Of a DNA stretch of 45,149 bases, positions 7,131 to 18,106 are shown piece after piece. The stretch is from Myxococcaceae bacterium. Its GTDB lineage: Bacteria; Myxococcota; Myxococcia; Myxococcales; Myxococcaceae. The DNA lies in assembly GCA_004173515.1 (NCBI GenBank), contig SECN01000037.1, forward strand, positions 1-45,149, given 5' to 3'. Each line of letters begins with the position of its first letter. Within the stretch, counting starts at the first letter, position 1. The translations under genes were made by a program, and so were the position numbers. The notes beneath the pieces were generated by a model. It was given only the letters and a program-made list of their open reading frames with translations. It had not been told where the DNA came from and ran no database searches.

Positions 7131-10100
7131 ATGCGTCAGGATTTCGAGGCCGAGCTGCGGGTCGCCCTTGCGGAGGGCCTCCTCTCCGAGGAGGAAGCAC
7201 CGGAGCTGCGGGAGGAGGCGCGACGTCAGGCACGCGGGCCCCTGGCCCTGCTGCGGGAGCGGGGCCGCCTGTCGGAGGACTCGCTCATGTCGATGCTGGC
7301 GCTGGCCCGGGGTGGCGCCTCACCCGACGCGACCGCCACCGTGGAGCCCCCACCCCCGCCCTCCTCCGAACCGCCGTCCTTCCCGGTCCCGGACTGGGAG
7401 CGCTACCAGGCCGTGCGCTTCCTCGGCGAAGGGGGCATGGGGCGCGTGTTCCTGGCACGAGACCCCCGGCTGAACCGGAACGTGGCCCTGAAGTTCGTTC
7501 GCGGAGACGCCCCGGAGCTCACCCAGCGATTCCTCACCGAAGCCCGGGCCCAGGCGCGGGTGAACCACGAGCGCGTGTGCCCGGTGTACGAGGTGGGCGA
7601 GGTCCAGGGGCGCTTCTACATCGCCATGCGCTTCATCGAGGGACAGCCGCTGGGTGCGCTCGCCCGCGAACTCTCTGTCGAGCAGAAGGCGCTGGTGCTC
7701 CAGGCGGCCTGCGAGGGCGTGCACGAGGCGCACCGCGTGGGCCTCATCCACCGGGACCTCAAGCCCTCCAACATCATGGTGGAGCGCGCGGAGGACGGGA
7801 CGCTGCGTCCCTACGTGATGGACTTCGGATTGGCGCGCGACTGGAAGGAGGGCGCCACCGCCACCGGCGCGGTGCTGGGCACGCCCCACTACATGTCGCC
7901 GGAACAGGCGCGCGGCGAGGTCACCCGCCTGGACCGCCGCTCGGACGTCTACAGCCTGGGCGCCACCCTCTACAGCGTGTTGACGGGCCAGCCGCCCATC
8001 CCCGGCGGCAACGGGCTGGAGGTGCTCAACAACATCGCCAGCACGGAGCCCCGGCCCCCTCGCGCGGTGGATCCCAACATCCCCGCGGACCTGGAAGCCA
8101 TCGCGCTCAAGTGTCTGGAGAAGGAACGCTCGGCCCGGTACGACTCCGCGCGGGCCGTGGCGCAAGAGCTGGGACGCTTCCTCGCGGGCGAACCGGTCCA
8201 GGCCCGCACGCAGGGGCCGTGGTACAGGCTGCGCCGGAAGCTGCGCCGGCATCGGCTCGTGGCATCAGTGAGCTTCACGGCCGTCCTGCTCGTGCTCCTG
8301 GCCCTGGGGCAGGCGGGACTGACCCGCCGCGAGGCTGCCGTGCGCGAGCGCCTGGCCCGGCGATTCACCGAGTCCGTGGAGCGCATCGAGGCGCTGGCGC
8401 GCTACTCGGACCTGGCGCCGCTGCATGACACCCGCGCGGATCAACGCGTCCTGCGCGCACGCATGGCGGCGCTCGAAGCAGAGGTTCAGGAGGCCGGCGA
8501 ACAGGCGGTGGGACCGGGCCTCTACGCGCTGGGCAGAGGCCACCTCGCGCTCGGAGACGAAGTCCGGGCCCGCGAGTCCCTGGAGTCCGCCTGGGCCAAC
8601 GGCTTCCGCGAACCCCGGGTGGCCTATGCGCTGGCGCTGGTGACGGGCCACGAGTACCAGGCGCGCTTGCTGGAGACCGAGCGCATCCGCGATCCCCAGC
8701 GGCGCGAGGCCCGGCAGCGAGAGGTCGAGCGCCAGTATCGCGATCCTGCACTGGCCTGGCTGCGCCAGAGCGAGGGCGCGGAGGTCCCTTCCACCGCGTA
8801 CGTCGAAGCGCTGCTCGCCTTCTACGAGGGCCGGTGGGACGACGCCCTCGCGCGGCTGGGCATGCTGGGCCCCGGCTACTCCTGGTTCCACGAAGCGCCC
8901 AAGCTGCGAGGAGACATCCTGCTGGCGCGCGCCATGCGACACTGGAACCGAGGCGAGCACGAGGGAGCGACGGCGGACTTCGAGGCGGGTCGCAAGGCCT
9001 ACGCCGAGGCCGCCGCGAGCGGCGAGAGCGTGGCCTCCATCCACACCGCCCAGGGTGAGCTGGAGTTCGGCGCGCTCATCCAGGAGGTCTACGGCAAGGG
9101 CGCGGTCATGCCGCCCTACACGCGGGGCCTCGAAGCCGTCGCACGCGCGCTCACGGCGAAGCCCGACCACGTCGACGCCCGGGTGCTGGAGGCCCGCCTC
9201 CACCGCCGGCTCGCCGAGTCCCAGGGCAACCTGGGCGAATACGACGAAGCGCTGCCCCAGAAGGCGGTGACCGCAGCTCGACGCGCGTTGGAGTTGGACC
9301 CCTCGCTGTCGAAGGCCCGGCTCGAACTGGGGCAGGCGTATTGGATCTGGGGCCATCTGCGCCAGCTCCACGCCCAGGACCCGCGCGAGCAGCTCCAGAA
9401 AGCCGTCGAGACCTTCGAGGGCCTGCCCAAGGAGGAGCGCGACGCCGGTTTCCTCTTCAACCTGGGCCTCGTCTACAAGACGTGGGGCGACCACGAGGAG
9501 CAGGTGGGCGCGGATCCGCTGCCCCGGTACGGCAAGGCCATCGAAGCCTTTCGCGCCACGGTGCAGCGCGACGGGCGGATGCCGGAGGGCTGGCTCAACC
9601 TGGGCCTCGCGCTCTACACCCGCGCCACCCATCCCCGCGCGCCGGACGCGGACGCGGACCTGTCACAAGCCGTGGCGGCGCTGGAGCAGGCCCGGACCCT
9701 CAACCCCGGACACGTGGTGGCCTGGTTCTACGGAGGGCTCGCGCACGCGCTCGTCGCCCGCAGGCTGCGCGTCCGGGGCGGTGAGCCCGCGGAGTCGCTG
9801 GAGCGCTCGGCGGAGCTGTATCGGAAGGGCCTCGAGCTCGGTCCCGGCATCCCGCAGCTCCACAACGGCCTGTGCCTGACCCTGCTCCAGCAGGCGCAGA
9901 CCGACTGGGACCACGGAGCGGACCCCGGCCCCGCGCTGGCCCGGGCCCAGGAGGCCTGCGAGCGGTCCGTGGCCGTCGCGCCGAAGAGCGGCTACGGCCA
10001 CCTCAACCTGGGAGAGGTCTTCGCCCAGCGCGCGCTGTACCAACGTGCTCGCGGAGAAGACCCCACCCCCAGCGTGCACGCGGCGGACAAGGCCCTCCAG

Positions 10101-10703
10101 CACGCGCTCCAGTGGCTTCCGGAGGACGCTGGAGCGCTGGCCAACCGGGGCATGGTCCACGCCACCCTGGCCACGTTCGAGTTCGACCACGGACGCGATC
10201 CCCGCCCGAGCATCGCGCGCGCCGAGGAGTCCTTGCGGCAGGCCCTCGCACGCAAACCCAACCAGGCCGACGCCTGGTACTTCCTGGGAGAGACGCTGGG
10301 GGCCCGGGCGCTGTACGCAGGGGCGAGCCCCCAGGACTGCGAGGCCGCGGCCCAGGCGTTCCGCAAGGGCATCGCGCTGGATCCGGAGCGACAGGACTTC
10401 GCCCTGGGCTTCGGACATTTCCTCCGGCGCTGGGCCACCCGGGCCCTGCGGACGAAACAGGACGCGGGTCCCCTCCTGGAACAAGCGCTGGAGCAGGTGG
10501 ATCCGCTCATCGCGGCTCGCCCCGGATGGCCTGACGCCCACCTGTTGCGAGGCGGGCTCCTCACGCTCCGCGCGTCACTCCCCTCCACCGCTCCCGCACA
10601 ACAGCAGGCGTGGCGCGGTCAGGCCACCCAGGAACTCTCCCGCGCGCTCGCGGCCAACCCAGGCCTCCGGAGGGAATGGGCCCGCCTCCTCCCGGCCCCA
10701 TGA
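7131..10703 (+). CDS. Transmembrane Ser/Thr protein kinase with C-terminal TPR repeats
   Basis: 1190 residues from ATG 7131, preceded by TGGAGG; the upstream in-frame ATG at 7080 has no ribosome site. Residues 1-80 are a small acidic/basic helical region and a Pro-rich linker. The Hanks kinase domain spans about 92-352: glycine loop LGEGGMGRVF (98-107), VALK lysine 121, catalytic HRDLKPSN (207-214), DFG (231-233) and the GTPHYMSPEQAR activation segment (250-261). All catalytic residues are present, so it should be active. A membrane helix follows at about 376-396. The remaining 790 residues are helical repeats of TPR type (for example AIEAFRATVQRDGRMPEGWLN), presumably outside the membrane for sensing or partner binding. 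It is monocistronic and converges with 10716-11141. Confidence 0.92.
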   Translation: MRQDFEAELRVALAEGLLSEEEAPELREEARRQARGPLALLRERGRLSEDSLMSMLALARGGASPDATATVEPPPPPSSEPPSFPVPDWERYQAVRFLGEGGMGRVFLARDPRLNRNVALKFVRGDAPELTQRFLTEARAQARVNHERVCPVYEVGEVQGRFYIAMRFIEGQPLGALARELSVEQKALVLQAACEGVHEAHRVGLIHRDLKPSNIMVERAEDGTLRPYVMDFGLARDWKEGATATGAVLGTPHYMSPEQARGEVTRLDRRSDVYSLGATLYSVLTGQPPIPGGNGLEVLNNIASTEPRPPRAVDPNIPADLEAIALKCLEKERSARYDSARAVAQELGRFLAGEPVQARTQGPWYRLRRKLRRHRLVASVSFTAVLLVLLALGQAGLTRREAAVRERLARRFTESVERIEALARYSDLAPLHDTRADQRVLRARMAALEAEVQEAGEQAVGPGLYALGRGHLALGDEVRARESLESAWANGFREPRVAYALALVTGHEYQARLLETERIRDPQRREARQREVERQYRDPALAWLRQSEGAEVPSTAYVEALLAFYEGRWDDALARLGMLGPGYSWFHEAPKLRGDILLARAMRHWNRGEHEGATADFEAGRKAYAEAAASGESVASIHTAQGELEFGALIQEVYGKGAVMPPYTRGLEAVARALTAKPDHVDARVLEARLHRRLAESQGNLGEYDEALPQKAVTAARRALELDPSLSKARLELGQAYWIWGHLRQLHAQDPREQLQKAVETFEGLPKEERDAGFLFNLGLVYKTWGDHEEQVGADPLPRYGKAIEAFRATVQRDGRMPEGWLNLGLALYTRATHPRAPDADADLSQAVAALEQARTLNPGHVVAWFYGGLAHALVARRLRVRGGEPAESLERSAELYRKGLELGPGIPQLHNGLCLTLLQQAQTDWDHGADPGPALARAQEACERSVAVAPKSGYGHLNLGEVFAQRALYQRARGEDPTPSVHAADKALQHALQWLPEDAGALANRGMVHATLATFEFDHGRDPRPSIARAEESLRQALARKPNQADAWYFLGETLGARALYAGASPQDCEAAAQAFRKGIALDPERQDFALGFGHFLRRWATRALRTKQDAGPLLEQALEQVDPLIAARPGWPDAHLLRGGLLTLRASLPSTAPAQQQAWRGQATQELSRALAANPGLRREWARLLPAP

Positions 10704-10715
10704 GGCGAAGCCGGG

Positions 10716-11141
10716 TCAGGGAGGAGGCGGGGTCGCGACCATGCTGCCGGTGTTGCCCGTCCCATCGTCCGGTGGGATTCGCGGCTCCTGCCCCCGGTCG
10801 CTGATCCACAGCTTGCGGCGCTGCTCTCCCGGGCCCGGAGCGAACACGGTGTCCACCGACAGGAGCATGACGTCGACATCGATGTCGAGGCTGAGGCCAC
10901 CGCCCTCGACGCTGTTGGTTTCGAGCAGCCAGAGGCCGGCGCCCGGGGGATTGCCTGAAGCGACCACGATCTCCAGCACGTCTCCCGGAACGACGAGACA
11001 CAGTCTCGTGTCATTCAACTCCTCCTCGCTGCGAGTGCTGTTGAAGACCAGCTCGGAGGCGCCCAGGAGCCGCCCCCCGAGCGATCGGACCGGGTGGTCC
11101 TGATGGACGTACTTGGAGATGATCAATTGGTGCTTCGACAT
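10716..11141 (-). CDS. Hypothetical protein
   Basis: 141 residues, ATG 11141 with AAGGAG upstream. No signal peptide or membrane segment. The middle alternates hydrophobic residues (LCLVVPGDVLEIVVAS, LSLDIDVDVMLLSVD), suggesting a compact beta protein; the last 30 residues are Pro/Gly-rich and probably disordered. I do not recognise the family. It lies 77 bp behind the sigma-54 activator gene on the same strand and may be the last gene of that operon. Its stop nearly touches the stop of the kinase gene on the other strand. Confidence 0.6.
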   Translation of the reverse strand: MSKHQLIISKYVHQDHPVRSLGGRLLGASELVFNSTRSEEELNDTRLCLVVPGDVLEIVVASGNPPGAGLWLLETNSVEGGGLSLDIDVDVMLLSVDTVFAPGPGEQRRKLWISDRGQEPRIPPDDGTGNTGSMVATPPPP

Positions 11142-11218
11142 GGCACGGCTCCTTGTGGCTCGACGACCCGGGGCTTCGAGCGGGTGCGGACTTCATTTGC
11201 ACGCGGCTTGCCAGCGCT

Positions 11219-12847
<1,629 letters not shown>

Positions 12848-12910
12848 GGGACACGACTTCTACCACGCCCGTGTGGCGGGTTCCCCTGCGTCCAGGCCAC
12901 CCCGCCTGGG

Positions 12911-14212
12911 TCAGTCCGTCTCGTTCAGGTCGAACGCGCTGGTGCCGGTGTGGTGCTTGCGCGCGGTGAGGTGGTGCTCGTCGCGGAGCTGGTTCTCGTA
13001 GAAGGGCAGGTGCGCGACGGTGCGCTGCTTCTTCAGCGAGCGGATGGTCTCGTGCTCGGTGGTGTTGCTGTAACCGTGCTTCCCGTGCCCCTGCGCGTAG
13101 GGCTGGATCTGCAGCAGCATCTTCTCCGGGTAGCGGTTCTGGAGGACGTGGATGAGTTCGTGCCCGTAGACGATGAAGGCAGGCGCGGGGATGGGGTGCT
13201 GCTCGCGCGAGTAGTTGCGCTGGGTGCTGTCGCGCAACCCGGAGCGCAACCGGAGCATGGAGCCCCGCCCCATGCCCTTGCCCGCGAGTCCCGGCGCGGG
13301 CTCGCTCAGCATGTAGTCCTCGCCGTGGCCGTCCTCCTCGAACTTGGGGATCTCTTCCTTGATGGTGTCCAGGCGACGGCCCACGGCTTCGTACTGCTCG
13401 TGCAGCTCGGCGTAGTCCTCCGACTCCCGGCGCAGGCGCACGCGGAAGTCGGTCCACGTCTCGCCCTCTCGCTTGTGGCCCTCTTCCATCTCGGACACGA
13501 GTCCCTGCAGCCGGTCGAACTCCCGCGTCAGGGGTTCAATCTGTTCGGACATCGCGTCCAGGCGGATCTTGTTCTGCGCCACCTTCTGCCGGAAGTTGAC
13601 CGAGGGCGTGAAGGCCGCGGTCAGCACGAGCGTCACCGACCACTCTCCACCGGTGGTGTCCAGGATCCACCGCATCAGCAGCCGCCCATGCGGACGCGAC
13701 AGCAGTCGGGCGTGGATGGCGCGCACCTCGCGATTGCCGCGCGCGAACTCCGCGCCAGCGGGCAGCTTCACCGCGCCCGTGCCGTTTCGCAGCGCGTTCC
13801 AGTCCGCGTCCAACTGGCCCGCCGCCGGAGTGCCCAGCGCCGAGCGGTCCGGGGTGTAGAGCTGGAGGTTCTTCGTGTGGATGTAGTCCACCAGGTCGAT
13901 GTGCGCCTGCTGCACCTCCACCAGCAGCCGCATCAACAGCACTCGCGACTTCTTCGAGGTCGCGAGCCGTTCGCGCTCCCAGTCGAACACCCGGTACAGC
14001 AGGTGCTCGGCCTCATCGAGCGCCTTCATCCGGGCATCCGCCCACGGCTGCGCACTGCTGAAGTAGGAGCCGAACGAACTGCCCGCGTGGTACGCGTCGA
14101 GCGCGGCGCAGAACGGGCGGATGAAGTCTTCGTTGTGCCCGATGATGGGCAGGAAGCGGTGGGCATCCAGCCCAAGCTCCGACTTGAAGTCCGCCGACGT
14201 GCTCAACGCCAT
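12911..14212 (-). CDS. M91 (NleD-like) zinc metallopeptidase family protein
   Basis: 433 residues from ATG 14212, which follows GGGAG; a GTG at 14251 in frame lacks a ribosome site. The C-terminal third carries the zinc site FIVYGHELIHVLQ, with HELIH at residues 351-355, followed about 30 residues later by YSNTTEHETIR, which offers the third ligand. This layout recalls the M91 family, founded by the type III effector NleD. A helical segment (about 240-310, rich in Glu/Arg, such as IEPLTREFDRLQGL) probably forms a coiled coil. No signal peptide. Stand-alone cytoplasmic protease or secreted effector are both possible. Its neighbour downstream is a sigma-54 activator. The peptidase motif is seen; the family name is recalled and the substrate unknown. 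Confidence 0.7.
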   Translation of the reverse strand: MALSTSADFKSELGLDAHRFLPIIGHNEDFIRPFCAALDAYHAGSSFGSYFSSAQPWADARMKALDEAEHLLYRVFDWERERLATSKKSRVLLMRLLVEVQQAHIDLVDYIHTKNLQLYTPDRSALGTPAAGQLDADWNALRNGTGAVKLPAGAEFARGNREVRAIHARLLSRPHGRLLMRWILDTTGGEWSVTLVLTAAFTPSVNFRQKVAQNKIRLDAMSEQIEPLTREFDRLQGLVSEMEEGHKREGETWTDFRVRLRRESEDYAELHEQYEAVGRRLDTIKEEIPKFEEDGHGEDYMLSEPAPGLAGKGMGRGSMLRLRSGLRDSTQRNYSREQHPIPAPAFIVYGHELIHVLQNRYPEKMLLQIQPYAQGHGKHGYSNTTEHETIRSLKKQRTVAHLPFYENQLRDEHHLTARKHHTGTSAFDLNETD

Positions 14213-14272
14213 GTCCACTCCCGATGTCTCAACGGAGTGTGACGCTAGCACGCACCCCAGGCCCTTCCACGC

Positions 14273-15511
14273 TCACCCACAGGCCCGAGCCCGGGCCAGC
14301 AGGTACTCGCGCTGCGGCGGCGTCCTCGCCAGCGCGGCGGCCTGTCGGAAGCAGTCCGCCGCCCTTCCCCGCTCCCCCGCCTGCTCCAGCAACATGCCCT
14401 CCACGGCGAAGCGGTACGGGTAGCGCTGCAACACGCCCACCGAGCGCAACGGCCCCAGCGCCTCCAGCGCCGCGGCCGGCCCTCGCACCCGTCCCAGCGC
14501 CACCACGCGCCCCAGCGCCACGATGGGCGAAGGCTTGAGCGACAGCAGCGCGTCGTACAACGCCAGCAACCGAGCGCTGTCCTCCGGCCCCGGCACGGCG
14601 GTGTTCGCATGCAGGAGCGCGATCTCCGCCTCCAGGTGCAGCGGCGTCAGCACCGGTCCCATGGACGCGCGCAGGTGCGTCAGCCCTCTTGCGACCAGCA
14701 GGGGCGAAGCCTCCGTCCCCTCCCGCGCCCCCTGCGGCACGAACGCACCCCGAGCATCCACGCGACCCGGGAGCCGGGCCGCCCGGAAGCAGAACAGCGC
14801 GGCCAGCGCATGGCCCTCCGGGGTCGCGGTGCCTGGGTGGCAAAGCAGCACCTGCGCCAGCCGCAGCGCCTCCGCGCACAACTCCGCGCGGGACAGGTCA
14901 TGGCCCTCGGAGGCTTCGTAGCCCTCGTTGAACAGCAGGTAGAGCGCGGGGTGCACCGCGTCTAGCCGCTCCGGCAGCGCCTCCGGGGATGGCACCTCCA
15001 ACGTCGCCCGACACGCGCGCAGCGTGCGCTTCGCGCGCACCAGGCGCTGCGCCACGGAGGGCTCGTCGACGAGCAGCGCGGCGGCGACCTCGCGCACGGA
15101 GAAGCCACACGCCACCTTCAGCGTGAGCGTCACCTGCATCTCGCGCGAGAGCGCCGGATGACAACACGCGAAGAGCAACCGCAGCGCGTCGTCCGGAAGC
15201 TCGGCCGCGTAGCGCGTGGGCTCCGCGTCCTCCACCGGAGAGTCCGGAACCTCGGGCGCGCGCAGGCGCACGAGGTCCGTCAGCCGGTTCGCGGCCACGC
15301 GCAGCAGCCACGCGCGCGGCTGCTCCGGAACGCCCCGGAAGCCCCACGTGCGGGCCGCCTGGAGCATGGCGAACTGGACCGCGTCCTCGGCCAGGTCCAG
15401 GCGTCCCAGGCCCACGCGCCGGGCCAGGGCCGCGACGAGGCCGGCGGACCACTGGCGGAAGGCCAGCTCCAGCACCGTCGCGACCTCGGTGGAGCGCGGC
15501 GTCTCAGGCAT
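14273..15511 (-). CDS. ECF sigma factor, ECF42 type with C-terminal helical extension
   Basis: 412 residues from ATG 15511, which overlaps the stop of the preceding gene (ATGCCTGA), a sign of translational coupling. Residues of about 15-80 are sigma region 2 (LDLAEDAVQFAMLQAARTW, PRAWLLRVAANRLTDLVR); about 105-165 are region 4 (QVTLTLKVACGFSVREVAAA, AQRLVRAKRTLR). The remaining 250 residues contain YLLFNEGYEASEG and helical repeats, the long DUF6596/TPR extension of the ECF42 group. ECF42 genes are typically paired with DGPF proteins, as here. There is no anti-sigma factor; control is thought to involve the C-terminal extension. A matching promoter lies upstream of the pair. Confidence 0.9.
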   Translation of the reverse strand: MPETPRSTEVATVLELAFRQWSAGLVAALARRVGLGRLDLAEDAVQFAMLQAARTWGFRGVPEQPRAWLLRVAANRLTDLVRLRAPEVPDSPVEDAEPTRYAAELPDDALRLLFACCHPALSREMQVTLTLKVACGFSVREVAAALLVDEPSVAQRLVRAKRTLRACRATLEVPSPEALPERLDAVHPALYLLFNEGYEASEGHDLSRAELCAEALRLAQVLLCHPGTATPEGHALAALFCFRAARLPGRVDARGAFVPQGAREGTEASPLLVARGLTHLRASMGPVLTPLHLEAEIALLHANTAVPGPEDSARLLALYDALLSLKPSPIVALGRVVALGRVRGPAAALEALGPLRSVGVLQRYPYRFAVEGMLLEQAGERGRAADCFRQAAALARTPPQREYLLARARACG

Positions 15512-15851
15512 CGTCGATGGCGCGCAGCTCGACTTCACCGTGGAGCAGGTGGGGGCAGGTCCGGGCCAGGGCCACCGCGTCCTCGTACGACTCCGCCGAC
15601 AGGATGAACAGGCCGCCCACCACGTCCTTCACCTCCGCGTAGGGCCCGTCCGACACGAGGAGCTGGCCGCCCTGCTGCTTCAGGCGCTTGCCGCCCTCGT
15701 CGACCAGCTTCTCCGACAGGAGCAGGCGGCCCTCCTTCCGCAGCCGGTCGCTCCACTGGATGTACTCCTCCACGATGGCCTGGAGCTCCGCGGGCGACTT
15801 CGCGGCGAAGTGGGCGGGGGTCTCGTGCAGCAGCATCAGGTAGCGGGACAT
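15504..15851 (-). CDS. DGPF/YCII-related protein, ECF42 partner
   Basis: 115 residues. A small alpha-beta protein of the YCII-like (dimeric ferredoxin fold) type: N-terminal strand MSRYLMLLHE, central SDGPYAEVKDVVGG with the DGPF signature as DGPY, then a strand and helix (FILSAESYEDAVALARTCP). ECF42 sigma factors usually have one or more such genes next to them and control them; their enzymatic role is not settled. The stop overlaps the sigma gene start by eight bases. The ATG at 15851 follows GAGAGGTCCACCCC. A predicted ECF42 promoter lies about 67-93 bp upstream. Confidence 0.85.
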   Translation of the reverse strand: MSRYLMLLHETPAHFAAKSPAELQAIVEEYIQWSDRLRKEGRLLLSEKLVDEGGKRLKQQGGQLLVSDGPYAEVKDVVGGLFILSAESYEDAVALARTCPHLLHGEVELRAIDDA

Positions 15852-15917
15852 GGGGTGGACCTCTCATGCGACGGCGGGTACGCCGGCCCCGCGACATGCG
15901 GAGCGTTCACCCGAAAT

Positions 15918-15944
15918 GACGGCCCATGTCGCGGAAGATCGACA
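15918..15944 (-). promoter_or_regulatory. Predicted ECF42 promoter (TGTCGA-N17-CGTC)
   Basis: On the minus strand TGTCGA (15944-15939) is followed after 17 bases by CGTC (15921-15918). As I recall, the ECF42 promoter consensus is TGTCGA at -35 and CGAC or CGTC at -10. It points at the DGPF gene, with the -10 box 67 bp before the start codon, which would make the operon autoregulated. Elements are seen; function is inferred. Confidence 0.55.
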
Positions 15945-15947
15945 TGG
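15924..15947. repeat. 8-bp inverted repeat overlapping the ECF42 promoter
   Basis: CCATGTCG (15924-15931) and CGACATGG (15940-15947) are perfect inverted repeats with an 8-bp spacer. The right arm covers the -35 element. It could be an operator or simply two overlapping TGTCG boxes facing opposite ways, one of which would face the phospholipase D-like gene. Confidence 0.45.
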
Positions 15948-16051
15948 CGTCTCGACACGGAAGGGCCCCTACCTCACCGCTTCGTGCGCACACACACCCA
16001 GGCCGCCAGCGAACACTCCCATGGGACTCGCGGGTGACAGGGGCTCCGCGC

Positions 16052-17301
16052 ATGCCTACCCCTCAACTCCAGGAGGCAGCGGGCACCGACGTGGGCAAGC
16101 ACTGGCGATGGGTGGCGGGGTTGGGGGCGTTGGTGCTCGCGGGATGTCCGTCCGCCTGCACCACGGAGGAATCGTCACGTCCATTCCACCTCACGGGACA
16201 GGTGGGTTCTCACGGTGCGGACTTCGCGGCGGCGCTGTACCAGACGACGGGCGTGCGGATGGAACCGCGCAACCGCATCCGGTGGGCGAACAACGGCGCC
16301 GTGTTCGACGTGATGGTGGAAGAAATCGGTCGGGCCCGCGCCTCCATCAACATCGTGATGTTCATCTGGGGCGCGCCTCGGACCGGATGCTCGAAGCCCT
16401 GAGCCAACGGGCGGCGAAGGGCGTCACCTGCCGCGTGCTGGTGGACCCCATGGGCAGCGGTCCCTTCGAGAAGGAGGTGAAGCCCAAGCTGGAGGCCGCC
16501 GGCTGTGAAGCGCACATGTTCCGCCCGCTGCCCGCGGACGAGAACCTGGCGCGCAACCACCGGAAGATCGTCGTGGTGGACGGCAAGGTGGCCATCACCG
16601 GAGGGCTCGCCATCCAGGACGAATGGCTGGGCGAGGCGCGCAACGAACAGGAGTGGCGGGACACCAACGTGCGCGTCCAGGGCCCGGTGGTGGCGCAGCT
16701 CCAACAGGCCTTCGCGGAGAACTGGCAGGAGTCCACGGGCGAGCTGCTGCCCCTCACGGACTTCCCCACGCTGTCCCAGGGACAGCCCGGCCTGGACGAT
16801 GCGGGCGAAGGCTGGGCGGGCTTCGTCAGCAGCACGGCGAACCCGGAGGTGACGCGCGCGGAGCGGCTGACGCAGTTGATGGTGAAGGCGGCGAAGCACC
16901 GGCTGTGGATTTCGCAGGCGTACTTCACGCCCAACGACGCGCTGATGCAGTTGCTGATGGAGCGGGCGAAGGCGGGCGTGGACGTGCGGGTGCTGGCGCC
17001 GGGGGACAAGAACGACCAGCGGGCCATCACCGTGTTGCAGCGCCAGACCTACGACGCGCTGCTCGCGGCGGGCGTGCGCCTCTGGGAGTTCCAACCGTCG
17101 ATGATGCACGCGAAGACGATGCTGGTGGATGACCGCCTGGTGCTGGTGGGGTCCATCAACTACGACGCGCTGTCATTCAACCTGTTGGAAGAGGGTTCGC
17201 TGGTGCTGGAGGACGTGGACGCGGCACGGCAGCTGGAGGCCATCTTCCTGGAGGACCTGACGAAGGCCCGCGAGGTCCAGGCCGAGCGCGCCGCGCGCTG
17301 A
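16052..17301 (+). pseudogene. Phospholipase D/cardiolipin synthase-like lipoprotein, frameshifted
   Basis: Two overlapping frames together make one protein of about 415 residues. Frame one starts at ATG 16052 with a lipoprotein signal (WVAGLGALVLAGC, lipobox LAGC) and runs through INIVMFIWG, then reaches TGA at 16400-16402. The second frame continues with GRASDRMLEALSQR and holds both catalytic HKD motifs: HRKIVVVD and HAKTMLVD. The junction is at about 16367-16375; one base appears lost (or two gained) in a GGGGCGCGCC tract. An intact gene would be a secreted or periplasm-facing phosphatidyltransferase or phospholipase. Either the gene is broken or a base is wrong in a GC-rich run. The ATG has no strong ribosome site. 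No operon partners are evident. Confidence 0.75.
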
Positions 17302-17413
17302 GGGACGCGCTGTCCGTTTTCGCGCGAGGTCGCGGGAAGCACTGGGCAAGCAGCGGGCCCCTGTGCTCAAGAGGAGGCGCGGGCTGGCGGTCATGCCCGG
17401 GAGGACTTCCTTC

Positions 17414-18070
17414 ATGAGCACTGCATCCCCTCGTCATCTCTTCATCGCGGGCGCCACGGGCGCGACCGGCCGCACGCTGATGCGTCAGGCCCTGGCACGC
17501 GGCCTGGATGTGCTTCCGCAGGTGCGCCCCAAGAGCGCGGGCACGGAGCCCGCGAGCGGCTGGAAGAAGAAGGCCGTGCTGGAGCTGGCGGACGCGCCCG
17601 CGCTGGCGGAGGCGATGCGCGGCAGCACGACGGTGCTCCAGCTCATCGGCACGATGCGCAAGCGCTTCGCGGCGGGCGACACCTACGAGTCGAGCGACAT
17701 CGGCACCACGCAGCAGTTGGTGGACGCGGCGAAGGTGGCGGGCGTGGACCACATCGTGGTGCTGTCGTCGGTGGGCGCTGGCAGTCCGGTGGGCGCGTAC
17801 CTGAAGGCCAAGGCGGAGGCTGAGCGCATCGCACGCGACAGTGGCATCGCGTACACGATGGTACGGCCCCCCGCGTTGGAGGGGGAGTACCACCGTCCGC
17901 CCGGACTCCTGCATACGCTGGGAAAGCTGCCACTGCTGGGCAAGCTCAAGCCCATGCACCTGGACCAGTTGGCCGCCGTGCTGCTGCGCGTGGCGGAGCG
18001 CCGAGCGCCCATCAACGCGGTGCTCGAAGGCAAGGACCTCTGGGCGGAGGTAGAGGCCGCGGGGCGGTAG
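17414..18070 (+). CDS. NAD(P)-binding Rossmann-fold oxidoreductase-like protein (NmrA/SDR-a type)
   Basis: 218 residues from ATG 17414, preceded by GGGAGG; earlier in-frame starts lack this. The N-terminus is a dinucleotide-binding fold: HLFIAGATGATGRTLMRQAL with the GxxGxxG loop at about residues 12-18. IVVLSSVGAG is the strand with the usual catalytic Ser region of atypical SDRs, followed by YLKAKAEAERIAR containing a YxxxK arrangement, and then YTMVRPPALEG. This matches the NAD(P)H-binding/NmrA-like family, used for redox sensing or quinone reduction. The substrate is not evident. The gene stands alone between the phospholipase D-like gene and the toxin-antitoxin pair. Confidence 0.8.
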   Translation: MSTASPRHLFIAGATGATGRTLMRQALARGLDVLPQVRPKSAGTEPASGWKKKAVLELADAPALAEAMRGSTTVLQLIGTMRKRFAAGDTYESSDIGTTQQLVDAAKVAGVDHIVVLSSVGAGSPVGAYLKAKAEAERIARDSGIAYTMVRPPALEGEYHRPPGLLHTLGKLPLLGKLKPMHLDQLAAVLLRVAERRAPINAVLEGKDLWAEVEAAGR

Positions 18071-18106
18071 TCAGACCCGCCAGGTAGAGAAGGCTCCGAC
18101 GCTGTT

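Noticed and set aside
10692..10720. CCCGGC/GCCGGG pairing as a terminator between the kinase and hypothetical genes
   Set aside because: Only six bases with a long loop, inside coding ends and without a T-run.
15850..16370. Continuous frame from 15850 to 17301 as the real N-terminus of the phospholipase D-like protein
   Set aside because: The first 170 residues look non-coding, while another frame holds a clean lipoprotein signal and the conserved INIVMFIW segment; a frameshift explains both.
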